27,207 nucleotides of DNA from Zwartia sp. (GTDB lineage Bacteria; Pseudomonadota; Gammaproteobacteria; Burkholderiales; Burkholderiaceae_B), in assembly GCA_030653405.1 (NCBI GenBank), contig JAURZO010000076.1:1-27207 (forward strand). The letters run 5' to 3'. Made by a program: the position numbers and the translations under genes. The notes beneath the pieces were generated by a model that was not told the origin of the DNA, made no database searches, and saw only the letters and a list, made by a program, of their open reading frames with translations. Below, in pieces: positions 17,051 to 24,292 of the stretch (position 1 is the stretch's first letter; each line of letters begins with the position of its first letter).

Positions 17051-17100
17051 ATTGTACCCCAAGGGATGAGGGACTATGCTTGCTGCTGATCTCGTACAAT
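17051..17100. promoter_or_regulatory. Candidate divergent -10 elements between the Rieske gene and xseB
   Basis: TACAAT occurs once on each strand, facing outward: on the + strand at 17095-17100 toward xseB, and on the - strand at 17051-17056 toward the Rieske gene. Neither has a good -35. The + strand element overlaps the ATG at 17099, which argues that this ATG is not the xseB start. Confidence 0.35.
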
Positions 17101-17158
17101 GGCGCTTAATGTGTTGTGTCACTGCGGCTCGTTCGCGCAGGTTCCATTGGAGTTTCAT

Positions 17159-17485
17159 TTGATTAAGCCCATCAAAGCTGCCTCGACTTCTGCCTCTTCC
17201 CCTGAAGCTTTTGATGCCCCGGATGCTATGGATGCAGTGGATGCTTCTGAGGGTCAGACTGATCTGCCTCAGGATTTTGAGACGGCGCTTGCTCAGCTAG
17301 AGGCGTTGGTCGCCAAGATGGAGTCCGGCGCTCTGCCTCTCGAAGAATCTCTCGCGGCTTATCGCCGCGGTGTGTCGCTGACGCGTGTCTGTCAGGAGAG
17401 ACTGGCTCAGGCCGAGCAGCAAGTCAGCGTCCTCGAGGCGGATATGTTGCGTCCCTTCGGGGCATCGGATCGTCAGCCAGAATGA
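17159..17485 (+). CDS. xseB: Exodeoxyribonuclease VII small subunit XseB
   Basis: XseB is the small helical subunit of exonuclease VII, which degrades single-stranded DNA together with XseA. The core DFETALAQLEALVAKME, then LPLEESLAAYRRGVSL and the final helix CQERLAQAEQQV, is unmistakable. I chose the TTG at 17159 because TTGGAG sits six bases upstream, giving 108 residues. An ATG at 17099 has no ribosome site and coincides with a TACAAT promoter-like element. Either choice leaves a 25-50-residue Ala/Asp/Ser-rich N-terminal extension relative to the usual 80-residue protein, so an internal start at the ATG near 17228 also remains possible. The stop overlaps the ispA start as ATGA. Confidence 0.9.
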   Translation: MIKPIKAASTSASSPEAFDAPDAMDAVDASEGQTDLPQDFETALAQLEALVAKMESGALPLEESLAAYRRGVSLTRVCQERLAQAEQQVSVLEADMLRPFGASDRQPE

Positions 17486-18399
17486 GCACCGCTGCAGTTT
17501 CTTTCACAAGCTGGCTTAGCGCCCGCGCGTTGCACATCGAAAGCGTGCTGGGGCAATCCATGCCCCAGGCTGATGTGGTGCCGTGCCGTCTGCACGAAGC
17601 CATGCGTTATGCGGTTCTTGGCGGGGGCAAGCGCGTGCGAGCGGCTTTGGTGTATGCGGCAGGTGCAGCGTGTAGTGCAGAGCGTTCAGAGACGTCCACT
17701 GATCTTTCTCGTGCGCTAGATTGCGCGGCCGCAGCCGTTGAGCTTGTTCATGCATATTCGCTTGTGCATGATGATTTGCCTTGTATGGATGACGATATTC
17801 TGCGTCGTGGTCGACCGACGGTGCATGTGCAATTCGATGAGGCGACCGCTTTGCTTGCGGGCGACGCATTGCAGCCTCTCGCATTCGAGTTGTTGGTGCA
17901 AATGCCGGTAGACAACAGCTTGATTGTGGCCGCCACACAAGTGCTCGCTCGTGCGGCGGGTAGTCTGGGTATGGCAGGTGGTCAGGCGATTGATTTGGCG
18001 AGTGTCGGACAAATTTTGTCTCAAGAAAGTATGCAGCAGATGCACATGCTCAAGACCGGTGCGTTATTGTCCGCGAGCGTGGAGCTGGGCGGATTGGCTG
18101 CAGGTGCGAGTACATTACAAAGGCAGGCGCTGAGTGCGTATGGTCGAGCGATGGGGCTCGCTTTTCAGGTTGTGGATGATATGTTGGACGTGACAACAGA
18201 TACCTCCACTTTAGGGAAAACAGCGGGTAAGGATGCCGCGGCTAACAAGCCAACCTACGTCGCCCTGATGGGACTGGACCGCGCCCGAGCCTTTGCCACC
18301 GAGCTGCACCGTGAGGCGCTTGAGGCGATTGCTCCTCTTGGCCAGTCTAGCCAACTCTTGGCAGGATTGGCGAACTTTATTGTTTTGCGTGATTATTGA
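17482..18399 (+). CDS. ispA: Farnesyl diphosphate synthase (polyprenyl synthetase family)
   Basis: IspA (305 residues) condenses isopentenyl diphosphate with dimethylallyl and geranyl diphosphate to make farnesyl diphosphate for quinones and undecaprenyl carriers. The first Asp-rich motif is DDLPCMDDD at 97-105 and the second is DDMLD at 232-236. GGGKRVR at 47-53 binds substrate, and the KTG motif is near 190. It overlaps xseB by four bases and is followed by dxs after 22 bases, so precursor supply and chain synthesis are encoded together. The stop codon lies inside a 14-nt tandem duplication (18388-18414); the C-terminus IVLRDY is accordingly unusual compared with the family. Confidence 0.95.
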   Translation: MSTAAVSFTSWLSARALHIESVLGQSMPQADVVPCRLHEAMRYAVLGGGKRVRAALVYAAGAACSAERSETSTDLSRALDCAAAAVELVHAYSLVHDDLPCMDDDILRRGRPTVHVQFDEATALLAGDALQPLAFELLVQMPVDNSLIVAATQVLARAAGSLGMAGGQAIDLASVGQILSQESMQQMHMLKTGALLSASVELGGLAAGASTLQRQALSAYGRAMGLAFQVVDDMLDVTTDTSTLGKTAGKDAAANKPTYVALMGLDRARAFATELHREALEAIAPLGQSSQLLAGLANFIVLRDY

Positions 18400-18414
18400 C
18401 CCGTGATTATTGAC
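18388..18414 (+). repeat. 14-nt tandem duplication across the ispA stop codon
   Basis: CGTGATTATTGAC occurs at 18388-18400 and again at 18402-18414, a period of 14 nt. The ispA stop (TGA 18397-18399) is in the first copy, and the second copy forms most of the ispA-dxs spacer and contains the in-frame TTG at 18410. Confidence 0.9.
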
Positions 18415-18421
18415 GAGAAAA

Positions 18422-20278
18422 ATGTCTACTGATTTGCTTGATCGTATTCAGACACCCGCGGACCTGAAGGCCCTGGATCGTCGCGAGCTCAAAAAACTCG
18501 CTCAGGAGTTGCGTGGTTTTGTTTTAGACTCGGTTTCTCGCACCGGCGGACATCTTTCTTCGAATCTCGGCACCGTAGAGTTAACGATTGCCTTGCACCA
18601 TGTCTATGACACACCACATGATCGGATCATTTGGGATGTCGGCCACCAGTCCTATCCACACAAGATTTTGACAGGTCGCAAGGGCGCGATGAGCACCTTG
18701 CGTCAATTTGGCGGTATTTCAGGTTTTCCCAAACGCTCGGAGTCTGAGTACGATGCCTTTGGCACCGCACATTCGTCGACCTCGATATCAGCTGCGCTTG
18801 GTATGGCCGTGGCTTCGCGTAATGCGGGCGTGTCGCGTCAGCACATCGCAGTGATTGGTGATGGCGCGATGTCCGCAGGCATGGTGTTCGAGGCGATGAA
18901 CAATGCGGGTGTGACGCCAGATATCAATTTGCTGGTGATTCTGAATGATAACGATATGTCGATCTCACCGCCGGTCGGTGCCTTGAATCGTTACTTCGCC
19001 AGATTGCTCTCGGGGCAGTTTTACGCAGCAGCCAAGAATATGGGGCGAGCTGTTTTACAACATGTTCCTCCGGTACTGGAGCTTGCCAGGCGCCTGGAAG
19101 AGCATGCCAAGGGGATGGTGACACCCGCCACGCTGTTCGAGGAAATGGGATTTAACTACGTCGGACCGATTGATGGCCATGATCTTGATGCGCTGATCCC
19201 AACCCTTCAAAATATGCGCGCCCTAAAAGGGCCGCAATTTTTACATGTTGTCACAAAAAAGGGGCAGGGCTACAAGCTGGCTGAGGCAGATCCGGTGCTC
19301 TATCACGGTCCGGGCAAGTTTGATCCCGCGATTGGCATTCAAAAATCCACGGCAGTCCCTAAAACGACCTTTACGCAAGTGTTTGGCGTGTGGTTGTGCG
19401 ACATGGCGGAACACGATCCGCGCTTAAACGGTATTACGCCGGCTATGCGTGAGGGCAGCGGCATGGTGGAATTCGAGCGTCGGTTTCCCAAGCGCTATTT
19501 TGATGTCGGGATTGCTGAACAGCATGCCGTGACTTTTGCCGCCGGTATGGCTTGCGAGGGTCAAAAGCCTGTACTGGCGATCTATTCCACTTTCTTGCAG
19601 CGCGGCTACGACCAACTCATCCATGATGTGGCGTTACAAAATCTCGACGTGACCTTCGCACTTGATCGTGCGGGAATTGTGGGTGCAGATGGTGCCACCC
19701 ACGCGGGTAACTACGACATTGCTTTCTTACGCTGCATACCGAACATGGTGGTGGCGACGCCTTCAGACGAAAATGAAACCCGCCTGCTGTTGACGACGTG
19801 TTACCAGTATCCAGGTCCTGCCTCGGTTCGCTATCCCAGGGGGGCGGGCGCTGGTGCAACGGTGACCTCGACCCTGGATGTCGTGCCGCTTGGACGGGCG
19901 ATCGTGCGTCGCAGGGGGCAGGGTGTCGCGGTGCTGGTTTTCGGCACGCTCCTGTCGGCTGCCCTGCAGGCTGCCGAGGCCCTCGATCTCACGGTGGTCG
20001 ATATGCGCTTTGTTAAACCTATAGATACCGAGCTTGTGTTGCAAATGGCCGCCGAGCATCCGACGGGCATCGTCACGATCGAAGAGGGCTGTTTGATGGG
20101 CGGGGCGGGTAGCGCGGTTGCCGAGACGCTCGCCGCACATGCCGTGGTCTGTCCAATGCTGCATTTGGGATTGCCAGATCGATTTATTGACCATGGAGAG
20201 CAGACGGCTTTGCTAGCTGGCGTTGGGCTCGATGCAGCCGGTATCGAGCGATCGATTCGCGGGCGCTTCTTTACCTGA
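18422..20278 (+). CDS. dxs: 1-deoxy-D-xylulose-5-phosphate synthase
   Basis: DXS (618 residues) makes 1-deoxy-D-xylulose 5-phosphate from pyruvate and glyceraldehyde 3-phosphate using thiamine diphosphate, the first step of the MEP isoprenoid pathway. GHQSYPHK starts at 74, the cofactor motif GDGAMSAG is at 146-153, and the catalytic Glu366 lies in VGIAEQHAVTFAAG. DRAGIVGADG marks the transketolase pyrimidine domain, and the C-terminal transketolase domain is complete. Length matches E. coli (620). I chose the ATG at 18422 over the in-frame TTG at 18410, which lies in the duplicated spacer. It is preceded by xseB-ispA, a common betaproteobacterial arrangement. No terminator is visible downstream. 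Confidence 0.97.
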   Translation: MSTDLLDRIQTPADLKALDRRELKKLAQELRGFVLDSVSRTGGHLSSNLGTVELTIALHHVYDTPHDRIIWDVGHQSYPHKILTGRKGAMSTLRQFGGISGFPKRSESEYDAFGTAHSSTSISAALGMAVASRNAGVSRQHIAVIGDGAMSAGMVFEAMNNAGVTPDINLLVILNDNDMSISPPVGALNRYFARLLSGQFYAAAKNMGRAVLQHVPPVLELARRLEEHAKGMVTPATLFEEMGFNYVGPIDGHDLDALIPTLQNMRALKGPQFLHVVTKKGQGYKLAEADPVLYHGPGKFDPAIGIQKSTAVPKTTFTQVFGVWLCDMAEHDPRLNGITPAMREGSGMVEFERRFPKRYFDVGIAEQHAVTFAAGMACEGQKPVLAIYSTFLQRGYDQLIHDVALQNLDVTFALDRAGIVGADGATHAGNYDIAFLRCIPNMVVATPSDENETRLLLTTCYQYPGPASVRYPRGAGAGATVTSTLDVVPLGRAIVRRRGQGVAVLVFGTLLSAALQAAEALDLTVVDMRFVKPIDTELVLQMAAEHPTGIVTIEEGCLMGGAGSAVAETLAAHAVVCPMLHLGLPDRFIDHGEQTALLAGVGLDAAGIERSIRGRFFT

Positions 20279-20350
20279 GTCGCTGGCAGTTTGCTAAAAG
20301 TCGCTAAATGCGCGAAAATAATAGACTTTCTTGCTCGACAGGTCTGAATT

Positions 20351-20420
20351 GGATTTAAACCACGGGATTTAAGCCACGGGTTTTAACGCCTCAGGTTTAA
20401 TCATCCGGTTAGAATCATAC
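20351..20420 (+). repeat. Five-unit 13-15-nt repeat array ending in the rpsF promoter
   Basis: Units beginning GG(A/T)TTTAA run in tandem: GGATTTAAACCACG (20351-20364), GGATTTAAGCCACG (20365-20378), GGTTTTAACGCCTCA (20379-20393), GGTTTAATCATCC (20394-20406) and GGTTAGAATCATAC (20407-20420). The last, most diverged unit contains the likely -10 hexamer of rpsF. Confidence 0.75.
20410..20415 (+). promoter_or_regulatory. Candidate -10 element of the rpsF operon
   Basis: TAGAAT at 20410-20415 would start transcription near 20422 and place the two-stem leader at the start of the mRNA. No good -35 is seen at 16-18 bases upstream, so the promoter call is tentative. Confidence 0.4.
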
Positions 20421-20433
20421 TTGCGGGCTGTCC

Positions 20434-20476
20434 CCGGACTAGCGTGAGGGTCACATGACCCTCATACAACGTTCGG
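20434..20476 (+). promoter_or_regulatory. Two-stem rpsF leader, candidate S6:S18 autoregulatory site
   Basis: CCGGAC (20434-20439) pairs with GTTCGG (20471-20476), enclosing an internal loop (TAGCG / TACAAC) and a perfect inner stem TGAGGGTCA (20445-20453) with TGACCCTCA (20456-20464). A structured rpsF leader bound by the S6:S18 complex, with CCG as a key element, has been described in many bacteria. Position and CCG content fit, but identity with that motif is inferred. Confidence 0.5.
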
Positions 20477-20497
20477 ATATCCTCAGGAGTGCATTGC

Positions 20498-20872
20498 ATG
20501 CGCCATTACGAAGTTGTTTTTATTGTTCACCCAGACCAAAGCGAGCAAGTGCCCGCCATGGTTGAGCGCTACCAGGCTCTGGTCACGACCCAGGGTGGAA
20601 AAGTCCACCGCACCGAAGATTGGGGCCGTCGTCAGTTGGCATACCCAATTCAAAAGCTCGTCAAAGCACACTACCTGTGCTTCAACATTGAATGTAGCCA
20701 AGCGACACTCGACGAGCTCGAGCATTCCTTCCGCTACAACGATGCTGTCCTGCGCCATCTTGTGATTAAGACGAAAGCTGCTGAAACTGAGCCTTCAATC
20801 ATGATGAAGCAAGTCGAGCGCGAAGAAGCGCGTAAAGCATCTGCCGAATCAACACCGGAAGACGCTGAGTAA
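20498..20872 (+). CDS. rpsF: 30S ribosomal protein S6
   Basis: S6 (124 residues) binds the central domain of 16S rRNA as a heterodimer with S18. The sequence starts MRHYEVVFIVHPDQSEQVP and has the family segments EDWGRRQLAYPIQK and YLCFNIE. The acidic C-terminal tail (ESTPEDAE) may receive glutamates in species with RimK. The ATG at 20498 is preceded by AGGAG with a 9-base gap; an in-frame GTG at 20489 is directly next to AGGAG and is too close. First gene of the rpsF-priB-rpsR-rplI operon. Confidence 0.97.
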   Translation: MRHYEVVFIVHPDQSEQVPAMVERYQALVTTQGGKVHRTEDWGRRQLAYPIQKLVKAHYLCFNIECSQATLDELEHSFRYNDAVLRHLVIKTKAAETEPSIMMKQVEREEARKASAESTPEDAE

Positions 20873-20884
20873 GCCGGATTTGTC

Positions 20885-21175
20885 GTGAATCGACTTGAGG
20901 TACAGGGTCTGATTTCTGAACTTTCTCCTTTAAGGTACACGCCGGCAGGAGTTCCAGTTCTCGAGTTCATACTCTCACATGAGTCAGAGGTCACTGAAGC
21001 AGGTCAACCCCGCCGCATTGCTCTTAATTTAGCGGTTGTGACGATGGGAGATCTGGCACAGATGGCAGGCACGATGAGTTTAGGTAGCAACGTCTTGATC
21101 CAGGGTTTTTTGGCCCCGGTTCGAAAAGATTCTCAAAAATATCGGCTGCATGCGCAGCATATTCAACAAATTTGA
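20885..21175 (+). CDS. priB: Primosomal replication protein N (PriB)
   Basis: PriB (96 residues) is an OB-fold single-stranded DNA-binding protein that bridges PriA and DnaT in replication restart. The sequence runs NRLEVQGLISELSPLRYTPAG, then LNLAVVTMGDLA, and ends LHAQHIQQI, with length and position typical of a gene between rpsF and rpsR in proteobacteria. The start codon is GTG with only a weak ribosome site, suggesting low or coupled translation amid highly expressed ribosomal genes. Confidence 0.93.
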   Translation: MNRLEVQGLISELSPLRYTPAGVPVLEFILSHESEVTEAGQPRRIALNLAVVTMGDLAQMAGTMSLGSNVLIQGFLAPVRKDSQKYRLHAQHIQQI

Positions 21176-21187
21176 ACAAGGCATATC

Positions 21188-21460
21188 ATGGCTTTCTTCG
21201 GTAAACGTAAAGAAAAAAAGAAGTTCACGCAACAGAATCCGCTTTTCAAGCGTCGCAAATTCTGCCGCTTCAGCGCTGCAAATGTTGACCAGATTGATTA
21301 CAAAGATCTCGATACCTTGCGTGACTTCATTCAGGAAAACGGCAAAATCATTCCCGCGCGTCTGACGGGTACAAAAGCCATCTATCAGCGTCAGCTCGAC
21401 TCAGCCATCAAGCGTGCGCGCTTTTTAGCTTTGCTGCCCTTCACTGATAACCACAACTGA
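21188..21460 (+). CDS. rpsR: 30S ribosomal protein S18
   Basis: S18 (90 residues) partners S6 in the 30S platform. The core KFCRFSAANVDQIDYKD, then LRDFI and the basic ending TKAIYQRQLDSAIKRARFLA, is fully conserved. The N-terminus has a lysine-rich extension (KRKEKKKF) usual in betaproteobacteria. AAGG lies ahead of the ATG, and rplI follows 14 bases after the stop. Confidence 0.97.
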   Translation: MAFFGKRKEKKKFTQQNPLFKRRKFCRFSAANVDQIDYKDLDTLRDFIQENGKIIPARLTGTKAIYQRQLDSAIKRARFLALLPFTDNHN

Positions 21461-21474
21461 TCCCGGGGCACACT

Positions 21475-21930
21475 ATGCAAATCATTCTGCTCGAAAAAGT
21501 CGTTAACGTTGGAAACCTCGGTGAAGTCGTGCGCGTTCGCGACGGCTACGCCCGTAATTTCCTGATTCCTCAGAAAAAAGCTCGCCGTGCGACTGAGGCA
21601 GCGCTCAAAGAATTCGAACTTCGCCGTGCTGAGCTTGAGAAAGCCCAAGCTGAGAAGCTGGCTGAGTGCGAAGCACTCGGACAGCGTTTGGAGGGTTTCT
21701 CTTTGACCGTCAAGCAAAAAGCGGGTGTGGATGGCCGTTTGTTCGGTTCCGTCACCAACATGGATATCGCAGCTGGTTTAGTGGCGGCAAATTTTGCCGG
21801 TATTGAAAAGTCGCAAATCCGTCTGCCCGAAGGTCCAATCAAGACCGTCGGCGAAACAGCCGTCCAGATTGCATTGCATCCTGACGTGGTGTGCAGCATT
21901 AAGGTTGTTGTGGCTGGCGATCTCGTCTAA
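21475..21930 (+). CDS. rplI: 50S ribosomal protein L9
   Basis: L9 (151 residues) binds 23S rRNA near the L1 stalk with its N-terminal domain and reaches out with a long helix to a second RNA-binding domain. The N-terminal motif MQIILLEKVVNVGNLGEVV and the GYARNFLIPQKKA segment are present, then an Ala/Glu/Lys helix (about 40-75) and the C-terminal domain with DGRLFGSVTNMDI. It is the last gene of the ribosomal operon, followed by a strong terminator. Confidence 0.97.
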   Translation: MQIILLEKVVNVGNLGEVVRVRDGYARNFLIPQKKARRATEAALKEFELRRAELEKAQAEKLAECEALGQRLEGFSLTVKQKAGVDGRLFGSVTNMDIAAGLVAANFAGIEKSQIRLPEGPIKTVGETAVQIALHPDVVCSIKVVVAGDLV

Positions 21931-21944
21931 GTCCTGATGACTCA

Positions 21945-21980
21945 AATACAAAAAGCCGGCAATTGCCGGCTTTTTGTATT
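21945..21980 (+). terminator. Intrinsic terminator after rplI
   Basis: AATACAAAAAGCCGGC (21945-21960) and GCCGGCTTTTTGTATT (21965-21980) form a perfect 16-bp stem with an AATT loop; the U-run is in the 3' arm. It separates the ribosomal genes from the kinase-like gene and dnaB. Confidence 0.9.
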
Positions 21981-22064
21981 CAGCGGATCAGAGGCTAAGT
22001 GCTCTAGCCAGCATGGCTCGGCAAACTCCATTGATCATGTGCGTAATAGACGATTTGCGAATAG

Positions 22065-22886
22065 ATGACCCATTCTGATCCTAGGTTTTTAAAGGCACTA
22101 AGCGATTGGCTTGCACAGCATACGAGCCTCACCCACGAGGTGAGCGTCGTTGAGCTCGCTGGACGTTTATGTGTGATTAAGATCAAGAGGCCCTCTGTGC
22201 TGGCGAGCCTAAGTTATGGCGTGCGCTATTTGCGGGCTTCATTGATTTCCTTGTTGTGCTGGTGGGGCTTCAAGGAGCGTCCTTCGGCGAGAGTATTGCT
22301 GCGCAATGGTGTCGAGGATGAAACAGAACGCCTGCTTGCTTTACATGACCGACACTATCCTGCTCCCGAGGTGCTTTATTATGGGCCCGGTGTTCTTGTT
22401 CTTGACTATGTCGGCGAAAATTTGCCGACGATCCTAAGAGAGTCTGCTCCTGAGGATCGGCTCAAATGGATGACCTTTGCGGCACAAGATTTAGCGGCCT
22501 TTCATCAAGCAGGCTTTGTGCATGGGGGGGCTCAGCTCCGTAATTTAATGGTGCAGGGCGAGCAGATCACGCGGATCGACTTTGAGGAAAATATTGGCGA
22601 AGCGTTATCCAGACCGCTTGGTCAAGCCTACGATGTTTATCAAATGATGTCCTCGATGGCGGGTCTGCGGGGTGAACAGTTTTCAGAGCAAGAGCGCAGG
22701 CTGCTTTGCGATCGATTGTTAGAGGCATACCTGGCGGCTAACCCGGATGCTGAAGTGAGGGCGCAGCTGAGCCATCTTGGCAAGCTATTTGCTGGCGTGC
22801 AGAAATATACGGCCTGGTTGTTACAACGGCTGCCCGGACGCGATGTACGAGGCTTTTTGTATGTGTCAGACGCCTTGAGGTTATGA
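22065..22886 (+). CDS. Bud32/Kdo-kinase-like protein, probable pseudokinase
   Basis: This 273-residue protein has the layout of a small prokaryotic kinase fold. Lys39 in LCVIKIKRP could be the ATP lysine, LVLDYVGENL (111-120) looks like the hinge, and RIDFEENIG holds a DFG-type Asp172. The catalytic loop reads HGGAQLRN at 153-160: where Bud32, Kdo and APH kinases have HGD, this has HGG, so the catalytic Asp is Gly155, while Asn160 and Asp172 (metal ligands) remain. A hydrophobic stretch lies at 58-69. A stop codon (TAG) directly precedes the ATG, and there is no evident ribosome site. It follows the rplI terminator and ends seven bases before dnaB, so it is probably co-transcribed with it. 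The fold is inferred from motifs; substrate and activity are unknown. Confidence 0.7.
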   Translation: MTHSDPRFLKALSDWLAQHTSLTHEVSVVELAGRLCVIKIKRPSVLASLSYGVRYLRASLISLLCWWGFKERPSARVLLRNGVEDETERLLALHDRHYPAPEVLYYGPGVLVLDYVGENLPTILRESAPEDRLKWMTFAAQDLAAFHQAGFVHGGAQLRNLMVQGEQITRIDFEENIGEALSRPLGQAYDVYQMMSSMAGLRGEQFSEQERRLLCDRLLEAYLAANPDAEVRAQLSHLGKLFAGVQKYTAWLLQRLPGRDVRGFLYVSDALRL

Positions 22887-22893
22887 TGCATCT

Positions 22894-24270
22894 ATGAATA
22901 ATCAGCCAGATCCACAGTTAGAGTATCTTCGGGTACCCCCCCATTCCGTTGAGGCGGAGCAGTCCGTCTTAGGTGGCTTGCTTCTTGATAATGGCGCCTG
23001 GGAGCGCGTGACGGATGTCGTCAACGAAGAGGACTTCTATCGCTATGATCACAAGCTGATCTGGCACCATATTTCGCGGCTGATCAACCTTTCCCGTCCT
23101 GCGGATGTCGTCACCGTACACGAGTCCATCTCGAGCGTGGGAAAGTCTGACGAAGTCGGTGGCCTTGGCTACTTAAACGCGCTGGCGCACAACACGCCTT
23201 CGGCTGCCAATATCCGTCGCTATGCTGAAATTGTCCGTGAACGCTCGATGCTGCGCAAGCTCGTCACAGTCGCAGATGAGATTGCCGCCACCGCCTTCAA
23301 CCCTCAAGGCAAAGAAGCGCGTCAACTGCTCGATGAAGCCGAATCCAAGGTGTTCAAAATTGCCCAGGAGGGCGCCAAGGCCAGCGCAGGCTTTAGGGAA
23401 ATCCAGCCGCTGCTCTCCGAGGTCGTCGAGCGTATTGACGAGCTCTATCATCGCGAAGGTGATACGGATGTGACCGGTGTACCAACGGGTTTCACAGATC
23501 TTGATCGCATGACCTCAGGCCTGCAAGGCGGTGACCTGGTGATTGTCGCGGGTCGTCCATCGATGGGTAAGACCTCTCTTGCAATGAACATCGCCGAGCA
23601 TGTGGCGATCGAGCAAGGCCTGCCGGTTGCCGTGTTCTCCATGGAAATGGGCGCGGTACAGTTGGCCATGCGTATGCTGGGTTCAGTCGGGATGCTCGAT
23701 CAACATCGGATGCGAACGGGCAAGCTGTTAGCGGATGACTGGCCACGCGTCACGCATGCTGTGCAGCGCATGCAGGATGCGCAGATGTATATCGATGAAA
23801 CGCCAGCGTTGAGTTCTGTCGAAGTCCGGGCGCGTGCGCGTCGTCTGGCGCGTCAATGCGGCAAGCTTGGTCTGATCGTGATCGATTACTTGCAGTTGAT
23901 GGGTGCAAGTTCTGCGGGTGAAAACCGCGCGACGGAGATTTCGGAGATTAGTCGTTCGTTGAAGGCGCTCGGTAAAGAACTGGAATGTCCCGTGATTGCT
24001 TTATCTCAGCTCAACCGTAGTCTGGAGCAGCGGCCAAACAAACGACCCGTCATGAGCGATCTGCGCGAGTCTGGGGCGATTGAGCAGGATGCAGACTTGA
24101 TCCTGTTCATTTATCGTGACGAGGTATACAACCCCGATTCCCCGGACAAGGGGACGGCAGAAATCATTATCGGTAAACAGCGAAACGGGCCAATCGGTAC
24201 CGTGCGCCTAACTTTCCAAGGGTCTAGCACACGTTTCTTGAATTTCGCTGGCGGACAGGCGATTTACTAA
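22894..24270 (+). CDS. dnaB: Replicative DNA helicase DnaB
   Basis: DnaB (458 residues) is the hexameric 5'-3' helicase that unwinds the replication fork and binds primase. The N-terminal domain begins PPHSVEAEQSVLGGLLLD. The RecA-like motor has Walker A GRPSMGKTS at 220-228, Walker B with Asp331 in IVIDYLQLM, the SQLNRSLEQR sensor segment, and the DLRESGAIEQDAD motif. No intein or insertion interrupts the motor. GAGG lies 14 bases before the ATG, further than usual, so coupling to the preceding gene is likely. Its stop codon is inside the terminator hairpin shared with pbpG. Confidence 0.98.
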   Translation: MNNQPDPQLEYLRVPPHSVEAEQSVLGGLLLDNGAWERVTDVVNEEDFYRYDHKLIWHHISRLINLSRPADVVTVHESISSVGKSDEVGGLGYLNALAHNTPSAANIRRYAEIVRERSMLRKLVTVADEIAATAFNPQGKEARQLLDEAESKVFKIAQEGAKASAGFREIQPLLSEVVERIDELYHREGDTDVTGVPTGFTDLDRMTSGLQGGDLVIVAGRPSMGKTSLAMNIAEHVAIEQGLPVAVFSMEMGAVQLAMRMLGSVGMLDQHRMRTGKLLADDWPRVTHAVQRMQDAQMYIDETPALSSVEVRARARRLARQCGKLGLIVIDYLQLMGASSAGENRATEISEISRSLKALGKELECPVIALSQLNRSLEQRPNKRPVMSDLRESGAIEQDADLILFIYRDEVYNPDSPDKGTAEIIIGKQRNGPIGTVRLTFQGSSTRFLNFAGGQAIY

Positions 24271-24292
24271 TAAAGGCCTCGGCCTTTATTAG
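24267..24292. terminator. Shared dnaB/pbpG terminator hairpin containing both stop codons
   Basis: CTAATAAAGGCC (24267-24278) and GGCCTTTATTAG (24281-24292) form a perfect 12-bp inverted repeat with a 2-nt centre. The dnaB stop (24268-24270) lies in one arm and the pbpG stop (24289-24291 on the - strand) at the mirror position in the other. U-runs beyond the stem are weak on both sides. Confidence 0.7.
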
